Part shown: piece by piece, positions 7,091 through 15,250 of the stretch | How the letters are laid out: the number at the start of each line of letters is the position of its first letter | How positions within the stretch are numbered: the stretch's first letter is position 1 | From: an uncultured Bacteroidales bacterium | Lineage (GTDB): Bacteria; Bacteroidota; Bacteroidia; Bacteroidales; UBA932 | NCBI GenBank assembly: GCA_947303465.1 | Contig: CAMYYI010000014.1 | Coordinates: 1 to 47,668, forward strand | DNA length: 47,668 nucleotides | Direction of reading: 5' to 3' | Program-made: the position numbers and the translations under genes | Notes under the pieces: model-generated | The model's database searches: none | Told to the model about the DNA's origin: nothing | The model's input: only the letters and a program-made list of their open reading frames with translations

Positions 7091-8545
7091 ATGTCGAACA
7101 GTAATTTCTCTGTAAAGTATTGTGTGCTCCTGCCCTTAGTGCTCATCGCCACAATCCTTATCTGGGCCCTCCCTACCGCATCTTTCGGTATCGCGGACCT
7201 CACTCCGGTCCAGCAGCGCATGATTGCCATCTTCGTATTCGCGGCTCTCATGTGGATGTTCGAAATCATCCCCAACTGGACAACCTCACTCATAGTGATA
7301 GTGGTAATGCTGCTCACCGTCTCCAACAAGGGACTCGCCTTCCTGTGCAGCCCCGAGGCCGGAAGCCTGGTGGACTACAAGAGCATTATGGCCTCCTTTG
7401 CGGATCCTGTAGTCATGCTCTTCATGGGCGGATTCGTGCTCGCCATCATCGCCTCCAAGTACGGTATGGATGCAGTCATCGCCAAGAGCCTTCTCAGCGT
7501 ATTCGGCAAGAAGCCCAAGATGGTGCTGCTCGGTTTCCTCATCATCATCTCCATCTTCTCCATGTTCATGAGCAACACCGCTACCGCCGCCATGATGCTG
7601 GCGTTCCTCGCTCCCGTGCTCAAGGCCCTGCCTGAGGACGAGACCGGAAAGGTGGGTCTGGCGCTGTCCATCCCCGTTGCAGCCAACCTCGGCGGTATAG
7701 GAACTCCTATCGGCACCCCTCCCAACGCCATCGCTATAGGCGCCCTCGAGAATGCCGGATACCAGATCGGCTTCGCCACCTGGATGTCCAGGATGATTCC
7801 CTACGTTGCCGTCATGATAGTCATTGCATGGGTGCTCCTGCAGCTCTTCTTCCCCTTCAAATCCAAGAGCATCGAGCTCAAGATTGAGACCAAGGAACAC
7901 AAGTGGACCTGGAAGGACTACGTGGCCTGGATTACTTTCTTTGTGACCATTCTCCTCTGGGTTACCGAGTCCCTCACCGGTATCAATTCCAACATAGTGG
8001 CTCTCATCCCCCTGGCAGTGTACACCTGCACGGGCGTGTTCACCAAGGAAGATATCAAGGAAATCAACTGGAGCGTGCTCTGGCTGGTCGCCGGAGGATT
8101 CGCACTCGGTACCGGACTTAACAAGACCGGCCTTGCAGCAGTGCTTATCAATGCAATTCCTTTCAGCAGCATGAACGTGGTGCTGGTGCTCATAATCGCC
8201 GGCCTGGTGTGCTACTTCCTTTCCAACTTCATCAGCAATTCCGCAACCGCGGCCCTGCTGGTGCCCATCCTCGTGGTGGTCGGTACCGCCATGGCAGACC
8301 CTGCAGCAGCCAACAACGCTCAGTTCGTCGCTATCGGAGGCATGTACGCAATGATCCCTTTCATCGCGGTTTGTGCTTCCATTGCCATGCTCTTCCCCAT
8401 CTCCACCCCTCCGAATGCCATCGCTTCTTCCACCGGTCTGGTGAAGACCTCCGATATGACCAAGGTCGGCATCATCGTGGGCGCGATAGGGTTCGTTCTC
8501 GGATATTTCCTGCTTACCAAGGTTTTCCCTTTCCCTGCAGCGTAG
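7091..8545 (+). CDS. DASS (SLC13) family anion:sodium symporter
   Basis: A protein of 484 residues with 11 or so hydrophobic segments. The inverted-repeat signature of the family is present twice: SNTATAAMM followed by GTPPNAIAIG, and SNSATAALL followed by STPPNAIASS, giving the two SNT/TPPN substrate- and sodium-binding tips. Members import di- and tricarboxylates or sulfate with Na+. The tandem TPPN loops are closer to the dicarboxylate side, but the exact substrate is inferred. The gene has its own promoter, and the porin starts 4 nt after its stop, so the pair is probably one operon covering outer and inner membrane uptake. Confidence 0.92.
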   Translation: MSNSNFSVKYCVLLPLVLIATILIWALPTASFGIADLTPVQQRMIAIFVFAALMWMFEIIPNWTTSLIVIVVMLLTVSNKGLAFLCSPEAGSLVDYKSIMASFADPVVMLFMGGFVLAIIASKYGMDAVIAKSLLSVFGKKPKMVLLGFLIIISIFSMFMSNTATAAMMLAFLAPVLKALPEDETGKVGLALSIPVAANLGGIGTPIGTPPNAIAIGALENAGYQIGFATWMSRMIPYVAVMIVIAWVLLQLFFPFKSKSIELKIETKEHKWTWKDYVAWITFFVTILLWVTESLTGINSNIVALIPLAVYTCTGVFTKEDIKEINWSVLWLVAGGFALGTGLNKTGLAAVLINAIPFSSMNVVLVLIIAGLVCYFLSNFISNSATAALLVPILVVVGTAMADPAAANNAQFVAIGGMYAMIPFIAVCASIAMLFPISTPPNAIASSTGLVKTSDMTKVGIIVGAIGFVLGYFLLTKVFPFPAA

Positions 8546-8549
8546 AGTT

Positions 8550-9587
8550 ATGAAAAAGATAGTTTTGACTTTGGTTGCCGCGCTGGTCGCCCTTGCCGCT
8601 TTCGCGCAGGACGAGACAGCTCCCAAGTACGGCATCAAGGAGACCAAGTTCTTCAGTAAGCCCAAGGTGGGAGCCTATATCATCGGGGCATACAAATATT
8701 CCGACCTCAATCCTGAGAAGCCGGGCGGATTCAACTGCAGGCTCATCCGTGCCTACGTGGACGGCAGCATCTACAATGACTTCAAGTACCGTATCCAGTT
8801 CCAGGCAAACGGCGAAAAGCCGCATGTGAAGGACTTCTACATCGAGTGGGCAAAATGGCCCGAGTTCTCCGTGAAGATGGGTCAGTTCAAGAGGGCCTTC
8901 ACCTTCGAGAACCCCATGAATCCCTGGGATGTGGGTGTGGGCGATTTCTCCTTCCTCGTGCAGAAAATGGCAGGTATGGGCGACCGCCTGGGCGAAGCCA
9001 ACATGGGCGGACGTGACCAGGGTATCCAGATTCAGGGAGACCTGTTCCCCATAGGCAAGGAAAGCTACCGTCTGGTGCACTACCAGCTGGGAGTGTACAA
9101 CGGTCAGGGTATCAACCTTGCCGACGCCAACAAGCAGAAAGACATTATCGGTACCCTGCAGATCCAGCCCATCAAGGGCCTGTATGTAGGCGCTTTCGGA
9201 TGGATGGGTAACTGGAGGAACGGCGACGGCGTGGATCTCAAGCGCGAGCGCATCAGCGCCGGCATGAAGTTCGACCGCAACAACTGGACTGTCCGTGCCG
9301 AGTATGCAACGGCGATTGCCGGTGAAAAGGAGCAGAGCGGCGCAGCAGATGCTTTCTATGCAACCGTGGGCGTGCCTGTACTCGACTGGCTCAAGATTTA
9401 CCTCAAGTGGGATGAGTTCCGCGCTCATGCAACAGCCGACAGCAGCCACGACATGTACAGCGCCTGTGCGAACTTCCGCCTCCACAAGAACCTGAATTTC
9501 CAGCTGGAGTACCGTTTCCACAACGACCATACTGCAGCCAAGCTGAATTACAACGACCTCTGGTTCATGGCCTATATCAGGTTCTAA
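8550..9587 (+). CDS. OprO/OprP-type outer membrane porin
   Basis: A protein of 345 residues with a signal peptide ending ALAAFAQ. The mature part is made of alternating strand and turn segments, e.g. RLIRAYVDGSIYNDFKYRIQ, then a MGQFKRAFTFENP block typical of phosphate-selective porin O/P proteins, ending in an aromatic C-terminal strand (WFMAYIRF). It should form a 16-strand-like barrel in the outer membrane for anion passage. Coupling to the DASS symporter just upstream suggests that the anion is that transporter's substrate. No regulator is nearby. A palindromic hairpin follows at 9630. Confidence 0.88.
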   Translation: MKKIVLTLVAALVALAAFAQDETAPKYGIKETKFFSKPKVGAYIIGAYKYSDLNPEKPGGFNCRLIRAYVDGSIYNDFKYRIQFQANGEKPHVKDFYIEWAKWPEFSVKMGQFKRAFTFENPMNPWDVGVGDFSFLVQKMAGMGDRLGEANMGGRDQGIQIQGDLFPIGKESYRLVHYQLGVYNGQGINLADANKQKDIIGTLQIQPIKGLYVGAFGWMGNWRNGDGVDLKRERISAGMKFDRNNWTVRAEYATAIAGEKEQSGAADAFYATVGVPVLDWLKIYLKWDEFRAHATADSSHDMYSACANFRLHKNLNFQLEYRFHNDHTAAKLNYNDLWFMAYIRF

Positions 9588-9629
9588 GAGCGTTTTTCTT
9601 AACGTGCTTAGGCACAATGATTTATGTAT

Positions 9630-9659
9630 TCTCCATGGTGTAACAACGCACCATGGAGA
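9630..9659. repeat. palindromic hairpin, 11-8-11 family, copy A
   Basis: The stem arms are TCTCCATGGTG and CACCATGGAGA around an 8-nt loop, followed by TTTT on the plus strand. It can act as a terminator for the porin operon. It has the same 30-nt geometry and a related sequence to the hairpins at 38374 and 40762, so it is probably a member of a dispersed REP-like family. Confidence 0.8.
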
Positions 9660-9733
9660 TTTTGTTTGCGCTTGTGTGTCAGCTACTTAGAAAAAACGCT
9701 GAACGGCAGTGAAAGAAATCTCAAGAATCTTCG

Positions 9734-9741
9734 TATATTTG
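9734..9741 (+). promoter_or_regulatory. -7 box TATATTTG, near-leaderless start
   Basis: A perfect TAnnTTTG box sits 5 nt before the ATG at 9747. It decides that start over in-frame starts further upstream such as 9624, which would lie inside the hairpin and upstream of the promoter. Confidence 0.65.
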
Positions 9742-9746
9742 TTAGC

Positions 9747-12515
9747 ATGACTCCGTTCCTCAAACAGGTAGCCCGTCACTATTTCAGAGATGACGGTCCG
9801 GAAATAAGCACCTTGTGTTTCGTGTTTCCGAACCGCAGGGCGCTGCGCTTTTTCGAGCACTACCTGGGGCAGGAGATTGCGGCCGCGGGCACGGGGCCCG
9901 TGGTAAGCCCGCAGCTGTTCACGATGAACGACTTCGTGTACAGGGCCGCCGGAGCCGGGCAGACGGGGCGCATACCGCTGCTGATCGAGCTTTACCGCTG
10001 CTACAGGGAGCTGAATCCCGCCGCCGAACCGCTGGACGACTTCATCTTCTGGGGGGATACAATACTGGGCGACTTCGACGACGTAGACAAGTATCTGGTG
10101 CAGGCGGAGCATCTCTTTACCAACGTGAGCGACCTAAAGGCCATGCAGGACGACTGGTCATGGCTCACCGACACCCAGAGGGAGGCAGTGCGCCGCTTTA
10201 CACGGCATTTTCTCAGTCCCGGCAGTGTGAAGGAAAGCTTCCTGAGCATCTGGCGCATACTCCTGCCGCTGTACGAACGCTTCAATAAAGTGCTGACGGA
10301 CAAGGGTATGTGGTATGAAGGCAAGGTGTACCGCCAGCTATGCGGGCGCCTGGATTCGACACCTGCGGCAGATATCATGGCGGAGCGTTTCCCCTGGAGC
10401 GGCAAGTTCGTTTTCGTTGGCCTGAACGCCCTGAACGAGTGCGAAAAGACACTGCTGAAGCGCCTGCATAACGCCGGGCTGGCAGAATTCTGCTGGGACT
10501 GGAAGTCCGATTTCATAAAGGACAGGCACAACAAGTCATCCCTGTTCCTAAACACCTTTGTCCAGGAGTTTCCGCAGGCGTTCGAACCCGACCCTGAGGG
10601 CCTGCCGGAGTGCGAATTCAACGTGCTCAGCGTGCCGGGAGGCATACTTCAGGCAAAGCAGCTGCCGGAACTCCTGAACCGCTGCAATCCGTCACCGGGA
10701 ATCGAGACCGCCGTGGTACTGCCGGACGAAAACCTGCTGATTCCCGTTCTGAACTCCATCCCGGAGCATGTTTCCAAGCTGAACGTCACCATGGGATACC
10801 CCATCTCCGGCAGCCAGATCGGTGTGCTGCTGAAGGATCTGGGGGAGCTTCAGATGCACATACGCGAGCGGGAGGGCAACTTCTATTTCTACTACAAGCA
10901 AGTCTGGACCCTTGTGTCCAATTCCCTCATACGCAAGGCCCTCGGAGAGGACGGTGCGTCCGTCCTGGAAGACTGCAGGAAGAAGCGTGCATATTACATA
11001 CCGGGGGAGGAGCTTAAAGGGCACCCGGTGCTGGATGCTATCTTCCGCCCCGTCGTGCGCAGCTCCTCAGCAGACGCCTCCCAGGTGAAGGCACTATGCG
11101 CCTGGATGCAGGATGTGCTGGTTGTACTTGCCCTGGCGGTCAAGGAAGACCCCCAGATGCAGCAAGAACTGGATTTTGCCCGCATTTGCCATCAGCAGCT
11201 TGCCGATTTGCAGAAATACGACCTGGACATAAGTCCCATGTCTTTCTTCCGCCTTCTGGGGCAGCTGACGGCCATGGCAACCGTGCCGTTCCAGGGTGAG
11301 CCCCTGGAAGGCATGCAGATTATGGGTCCCCTGGAGCTCAGGGCGCTGGACTTCGACAACCTTATTATTCTGAGTTGCAACGAGGGCGTTTTCCCTCGCC
11401 GCTCCGTGAGCGCCTCCTTCATTCCGCCGGAGCTCAGGAAGGGCTTCGGCCTGCCTACCTACGAGTATCAGGATGCCGTCTGGGCTTATTATTTCTACCG
11501 CTCCATTCAGCGCGCTTCCAAAGTCTGGATGGTGTATGATTCCCGCACGGAGGGAGTGAAGGGAGGGGAGAAGAGCCGCTACCTGAGCCAGCTGGAGTTG
11601 CATTTCGGAGTTAAGATAAACCGTTTTGAAGTGCAGACGGAACTGGGTGGCATGAATCAGCCCGGAAGTATTGAGAAAACCAACGAGCACCTTGAAAAGC
11701 TTGCACGGGCGCACCTGTCGGCCAGTTCTATAAGGAGTTATGCGGATTGCCCCGCAAGCCTGTTCTATTCCAAGGTGGAGGGCCTGAAGCCGGAAAAAGA
11801 AGTCTCGGAGTTCCTGGATTCCGGAATGATAGGAACGGTGCTCCACAAGGCGATGGAGATACTGTATCCGGTTGACAGAACCATCGATTCCGCTTTCATA
11901 GAGGCTTTGCGTAAAGACAAGAAGCGTATTCGCGAGCTGGTGGGCCGCCTCATTTGCAAGCAGCTTAACACCTTCGAGCTGACGGGCCGCAACCTGGTTT
12001 TTGCGGATTTGATTTGCCGTTATGTGGATGCCGTGCTGGCGGCGGATTCTGCCATGCTTGCCAGGGGCGGCAGGATGAGTATCAAGGGCGTGGAGATGGA
12101 AGCGCATCTGCAGGCCGGCGGATTCGACTTCATAGGATTTGTAGACAGGCTGGATTGCACGGCCCCCGGAAAGCTGAGGGTGGTGGATTACAAGACCGGT
12201 CGCGTGGAGGAAAAGGATTTGCTTTTCACCGGAACCGGACTGCCCAAGATAGGCTTCCAGCTGTATCTGTACAAGCGTATGGTCCAGGCCATGTTCCCCG
12301 GTGCCGAGGTGGAGGGTGCTATATATCAGCCTGCAGGGCTGATGGGCGGCGAGCCGGTTTACTCCCTGTCTCTGGACGAAGAATACTGCGCCTTGATGGA
12401 CAAGGAACTGGATGCCATTTTGGCGGAGATTGCCGACCCAGCAGTACCCTGGTCGCGTACAGACGACGTCAAGAAATGTGAGTGGTGTGACTTCAGAACT
12501 ATCTGCGGACGATGA
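9747..12515 (+). CDS. AddB-like PD-(D/E)XK nuclease of a recombination complex
   Basis: A protein of 922 residues. The N-terminal half has a divergent helicase-like fold with no Walker A, as in AddB. The C-terminus carries a RecB-type nuclease: GTVLH near 698, GFVDRLD, then VVDYKTG near 812. Four cysteines suit an Fe-S staple: one in SYADCPASL (about 667) and three in KKCEWCDFRTIC at the end. The enzyme would pair with the next gene to resect double-strand breaks. The two genes overlap by 4 nt (ATGA), so equimolar production is expected. Bacteroidota versions are often annotated only as PD-(D/E)XK nuclease family. Confidence 0.88.
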   Translation: MTPFLKQVARHYFRDDGPEISTLCFVFPNRRALRFFEHYLGQEIAAAGTGPVVSPQLFTMNDFVYRAAGAGQTGRIPLLIELYRCYRELNPAAEPLDDFIFWGDTILGDFDDVDKYLVQAEHLFTNVSDLKAMQDDWSWLTDTQREAVRRFTRHFLSPGSVKESFLSIWRILLPLYERFNKVLTDKGMWYEGKVYRQLCGRLDSTPAADIMAERFPWSGKFVFVGLNALNECEKTLLKRLHNAGLAEFCWDWKSDFIKDRHNKSSLFLNTFVQEFPQAFEPDPEGLPECEFNVLSVPGGILQAKQLPELLNRCNPSPGIETAVVLPDENLLIPVLNSIPEHVSKLNVTMGYPISGSQIGVLLKDLGELQMHIREREGNFYFYYKQVWTLVSNSLIRKALGEDGASVLEDCRKKRAYYIPGEELKGHPVLDAIFRPVVRSSSADASQVKALCAWMQDVLVVLALAVKEDPQMQQELDFARICHQQLADLQKYDLDISPMSFFRLLGQLTAMATVPFQGEPLEGMQIMGPLELRALDFDNLIILSCNEGVFPRRSVSASFIPPELRKGFGLPTYEYQDAVWAYYFYRSIQRASKVWMVYDSRTEGVKGGEKSRYLSQLELHFGVKINRFEVQTELGGMNQPGSIEKTNEHLEKLARAHLSASSIRSYADCPASLFYSKVEGLKPEKEVSEFLDSGMIGTVLHKAMEILYPVDRTIDSAFIEALRKDKKRIRELVGRLICKQLNTFELTGRNLVFADLICRYVDAVLAADSAMLARGGRMSIKGVEMEAHLQAGGFDFIGFVDRLDCTAPGKLRVVDYKTGRVEEKDLLFTGTGLPKIGFQLYLYKRMVQAMFPGAEVEGAIYQPAGLMGGEPVYSLSLDEEYCALMDKELDAILAEIADPAVPWSRTDDVKKCEWCDFRTICGR

Positions 12516-15250
12516 ATATAATTAAGGCAAGCGCCGGATCGGGCAAGACTTACCGCCTGTCCCACACCTACCTGGAATACCTTCTGGATTCCGGGGATCC
12601 GTTCGCGTACAGGCACTTGCTGGCTGTCACCTTTACCAACAAGGCCACTGCGGAGATGAAGACACGCATACTCCGGGACCTGGCTAAAGAGGCCGAGAGC
12701 AACAGCACCGCACGCCATTATCTGCTCAGTATACTTCACGATTACGGCGCCTTCGGGGTAAGTACCATAGACCGCTTCTTCCAGCAGACCCTACGAGCGT
12801 TCGCAAGGGAGCTGGGGCAGCATAATTCATGGCAGGTAGAGCTGGACAAGGCGTCCCTGATAGAAGAGGCTGTGGACCGGGTTCTGGACGGTCTTACGGA
12901 AGACAAGACGGACCTGGCCGACTGGCTGAGGAGCAATGCCCTCGAGCAGATTTCCAGGAGCAAACGTTTCCGCCTGGACGAAGGCCTTGCCGACATGGGC
13001 TCCCGGCTTAAGAGCGAAGAGTTCCGCCAGCTGCTCGCATCCACCGGCCTGGATGTTTCCGAAGCATGGTCCAAGGAACGTCTGAATGGCCTCCGGCGCA
13101 GTTGCAACCGCATTTGCAAGGCCTTTGAAGACAAGGCTGCGGCGCTCGGCATCCCTGTGGAAAAAGATAAGGACATCAAGTATCCGGGCACTAAGAAAGC
13201 CCTTGATGCTCCGGGCGTACGTGAGCTCTTCGAAGGGGAATTTGCCGCATACGCAACCGCCTGTATCGTTCGTAACTGCCTCTATTCACTCGGCGTCGCC
13301 AGGGAATTCCAGGAGGAGTACGGCAAGCTGCTCAACGAGAAGAACGTGTTGCCGCTGGATGAGTCCAACACCATGCTGAAGGACATAATCGACGGCTCCG
13401 ACGCCCCCTTCGTCTATGAGAAAACGGGCACCCGCTACGCACACTACCTGCTGGATGAGTTCCAGGACACTTCCCGCCTGCAGTGGGACAACTTCCTCCC
13501 CCTTTTGCGCGATGCCGATGCCGCCGGTGCCAATCTTATCGTGGGAGACGTAAAGCAGAGCATATACCGCTGGCGCGATTCCGACTGGCACCTGCTGGGC
13601 AGCGAAGTAAAGAAGGAATTCCCGGCGGCTGAAGAGGAGTCGCCGGAGGAGAACTGGCGCAGTGCCCGCAGCATAGTGGGCTTCAACAGCGACTTTTTTG
13701 CCTTTGCCGCCAACAAGCTGGGCCTGCAGGACCTTTATGCCAACGTCAGACAGGAGTCGATGGTGGATGAGCCGCAGGACGGCTGCGTGCGGCTTGGTTT
13801 TACGACCGACCAGGCGGCTGCGGTGCTTGAATCGGTCCGGGACGCCTGCTCCCGTGGTGCCCAGTACGGCGACATCGCAATTCTGGTCCGCGGCCACAGG
13901 GAGGGCGCAGTTCTGGCAGAAACGCTTATCGGGGCAGGCATACCGGTAATTTCCGACGACTCGCTCGACCTCAAGTCGGCGGTGAGCGTACGGCGGCTGG
14001 TATCGCTGCTCACTTTCTATGACAATCCGTCCAACAGCGTCGGCAGCTATATAGCCCGCTCCATCGGCATCACGTTCCCGGAGGCCTACCATTCACTTAT
14101 CGATTTCTGCGAGAGCCTGCTTAGAGATTTGGAGCGCTATGATCCCAACACCTTCCGCGCTGAGACGCTCTATATCAGCACCTTCATGGACCGCCTGCAG
14201 GACTGGGTGACCGCCAACGGCAACAACCTGAGGTCGTTCATCCGCCAGTGGAACGAGAAAGAGTCCATTTTCATAGGTTCGCCCGAGAATTCTGACGCGG
14301 TGCGTATCCTTACCATCCATAAATCCAAGGGGCTGGAGTTCCCGCATGTAATCTTCCCGTTTGCGGAGAAGGTGGTCATGTCTCAGAAGGAAACGCGCTG
14401 GTGCGTGCTCGACGGTGGCGGTACCTCCCTGGGGCATGAGCTGGACGGTATATATCCAGTGTGTCTCAGCGGTAGTTCGGAAAAAACCCTTTTTGCGGCC
14501 GACTGGGAGGCTGAGCGTGCGATGCAGCTGGTAGATAACATAAACCTTTTCTATGTTGCCCTCACCCGTGCATCCAAGAGCCTGCATGTTATCGCCAAGG
14601 TGCCTGCAGCGGTCAAGTTGCCCAAGCTGAAGAAGGGCCTGGATATAGATTGGAGCAACTTCTCGGAGCTTCTGTACGCCTGGTCGAAAGGCAACGAAGG
14701 CATAGTGTGCGGGGAGCCGTACGATTTCAGCAGAATGAAGCGCAAGCCTTTGGCGGAGGGTGCAGCAATCCATGCCGGATATGTTTCAGTGCCTCTTGCG
14801 GGCCGCCTGCGGGCGTCAGAAGATGCACTTGACTACTTCGGCGAAGACGGACACACGGGGCCCGAGGCCTCCGGCCGCCTGCGCGGAATCGAACTGCATG
14901 CAGCACTGGCGGTCGCCGATTCGGCCTCCGATTTGCCTTTGGCTATGGATCCGGACGCACGGGCCATGCTGGCGGCGCGCATAGAGGCGCACCCGGAGTG
15001 GTTCTCAGATGCCGTCCGCGCCCGCAACGAGCTTACTGTATTCGGCACCGACGGTTCCCGCAACCGTCCGGACCGGGTGGTAATCGGCCCGGACGGGGGA
15101 GTCACCGTCATAGACTACAAGTTCGGAGCCGAGCACGACGGCTACCTCCGGCAGGTCCGCCGCTACATGAAGCTCTACCGCCAGCTGGGGTACTCCAACG
15201 TCCGCGGCTACGTCTGGTATGTGCCGGAAGATAAAATAGTTGAGGTATGA
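12512..15250 (+). CDS. AddA-like UvrD helicase-nuclease
   Basis: A protein of 912 residues of helicase superfamily 1. Motif I is ASAGSGKT (about 6-13); Ia, TFTNKATAEMK; II, LDEFQDTS (about 315); III, VGDVKQSIYRWR; IV, ENWRSARS; V, TIHKSKGLEF (about 600); VI, YVALTRAS (about 681). A second PD-(D/E)XK-like nuclease closes the protein (PDRVV then VIDYKFG about 868). This is the motor and 3' strand nuclease partner of the upstream AddB-like protein. Its start overlaps the addB-like stop and its stop overlaps the next start by 4 nt. Confidence 0.9.
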   Translation: MNIIKASAGSGKTYRLSHTYLEYLLDSGDPFAYRHLLAVTFTNKATAEMKTRILRDLAKEAESNSTARHYLLSILHDYGAFGVSTIDRFFQQTLRAFARELGQHNSWQVELDKASLIEEAVDRVLDGLTEDKTDLADWLRSNALEQISRSKRFRLDEGLADMGSRLKSEEFRQLLASTGLDVSEAWSKERLNGLRRSCNRICKAFEDKAAALGIPVEKDKDIKYPGTKKALDAPGVRELFEGEFAAYATACIVRNCLYSLGVAREFQEEYGKLLNEKNVLPLDESNTMLKDIIDGSDAPFVYEKTGTRYAHYLLDEFQDTSRLQWDNFLPLLRDADAAGANLIVGDVKQSIYRWRDSDWHLLGSEVKKEFPAAEEESPEENWRSARSIVGFNSDFFAFAANKLGLQDLYANVRQESMVDEPQDGCVRLGFTTDQAAAVLESVRDACSRGAQYGDIAILVRGHREGAVLAETLIGAGIPVISDDSLDLKSAVSVRRLVSLLTFYDNPSNSVGSYIARSIGITFPEAYHSLIDFCESLLRDLERYDPNTFRAETLYISTFMDRLQDWVTANGNNLRSFIRQWNEKESIFIGSPENSDAVRILTIHKSKGLEFPHVIFPFAEKVVMSQKETRWCVLDGGGTSLGHELDGIYPVCLSGSSEKTLFAADWEAERAMQLVDNINLFYVALTRASKSLHVIAKVPAAVKLPKLKKGLDIDWSNFSELLYAWSKGNEGIVCGEPYDFSRMKRKPLAEGAAIHAGYVSVPLAGRLRASEDALDYFGEDGHTGPEASGRLRGIELHAALAVADSASDLPLAMDPDARAMLAARIEAHPEWFSDAVRARNELTVFGTDGSRNRPDRVVIGPDGGVTVIDYKFGAEHDGYLRQVRRYMKLYRQLGYSNVRGYVWYVPEDKIVEV

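Noticed and set aside
7286..8665. 459-residue open frame antisense to the DASS transporter
   Set aside because: Composition is low-complexity Gly/His/Glu-rich; it is the complement of a strongly supported membrane protein gene.
9624..9746. Longer N-terminus for the AddB-like protein starting at 9624
   Set aside because: It would run through the hairpin and upstream of the TATATTTG box; the ATG at 9747 fits both the promoter and the family start.
13286..14092. 268-residue open frame antisense to the AddA-like gene
   Set aside because: Overlaps conserved helicase motifs on the other strand and lacks any family signature.
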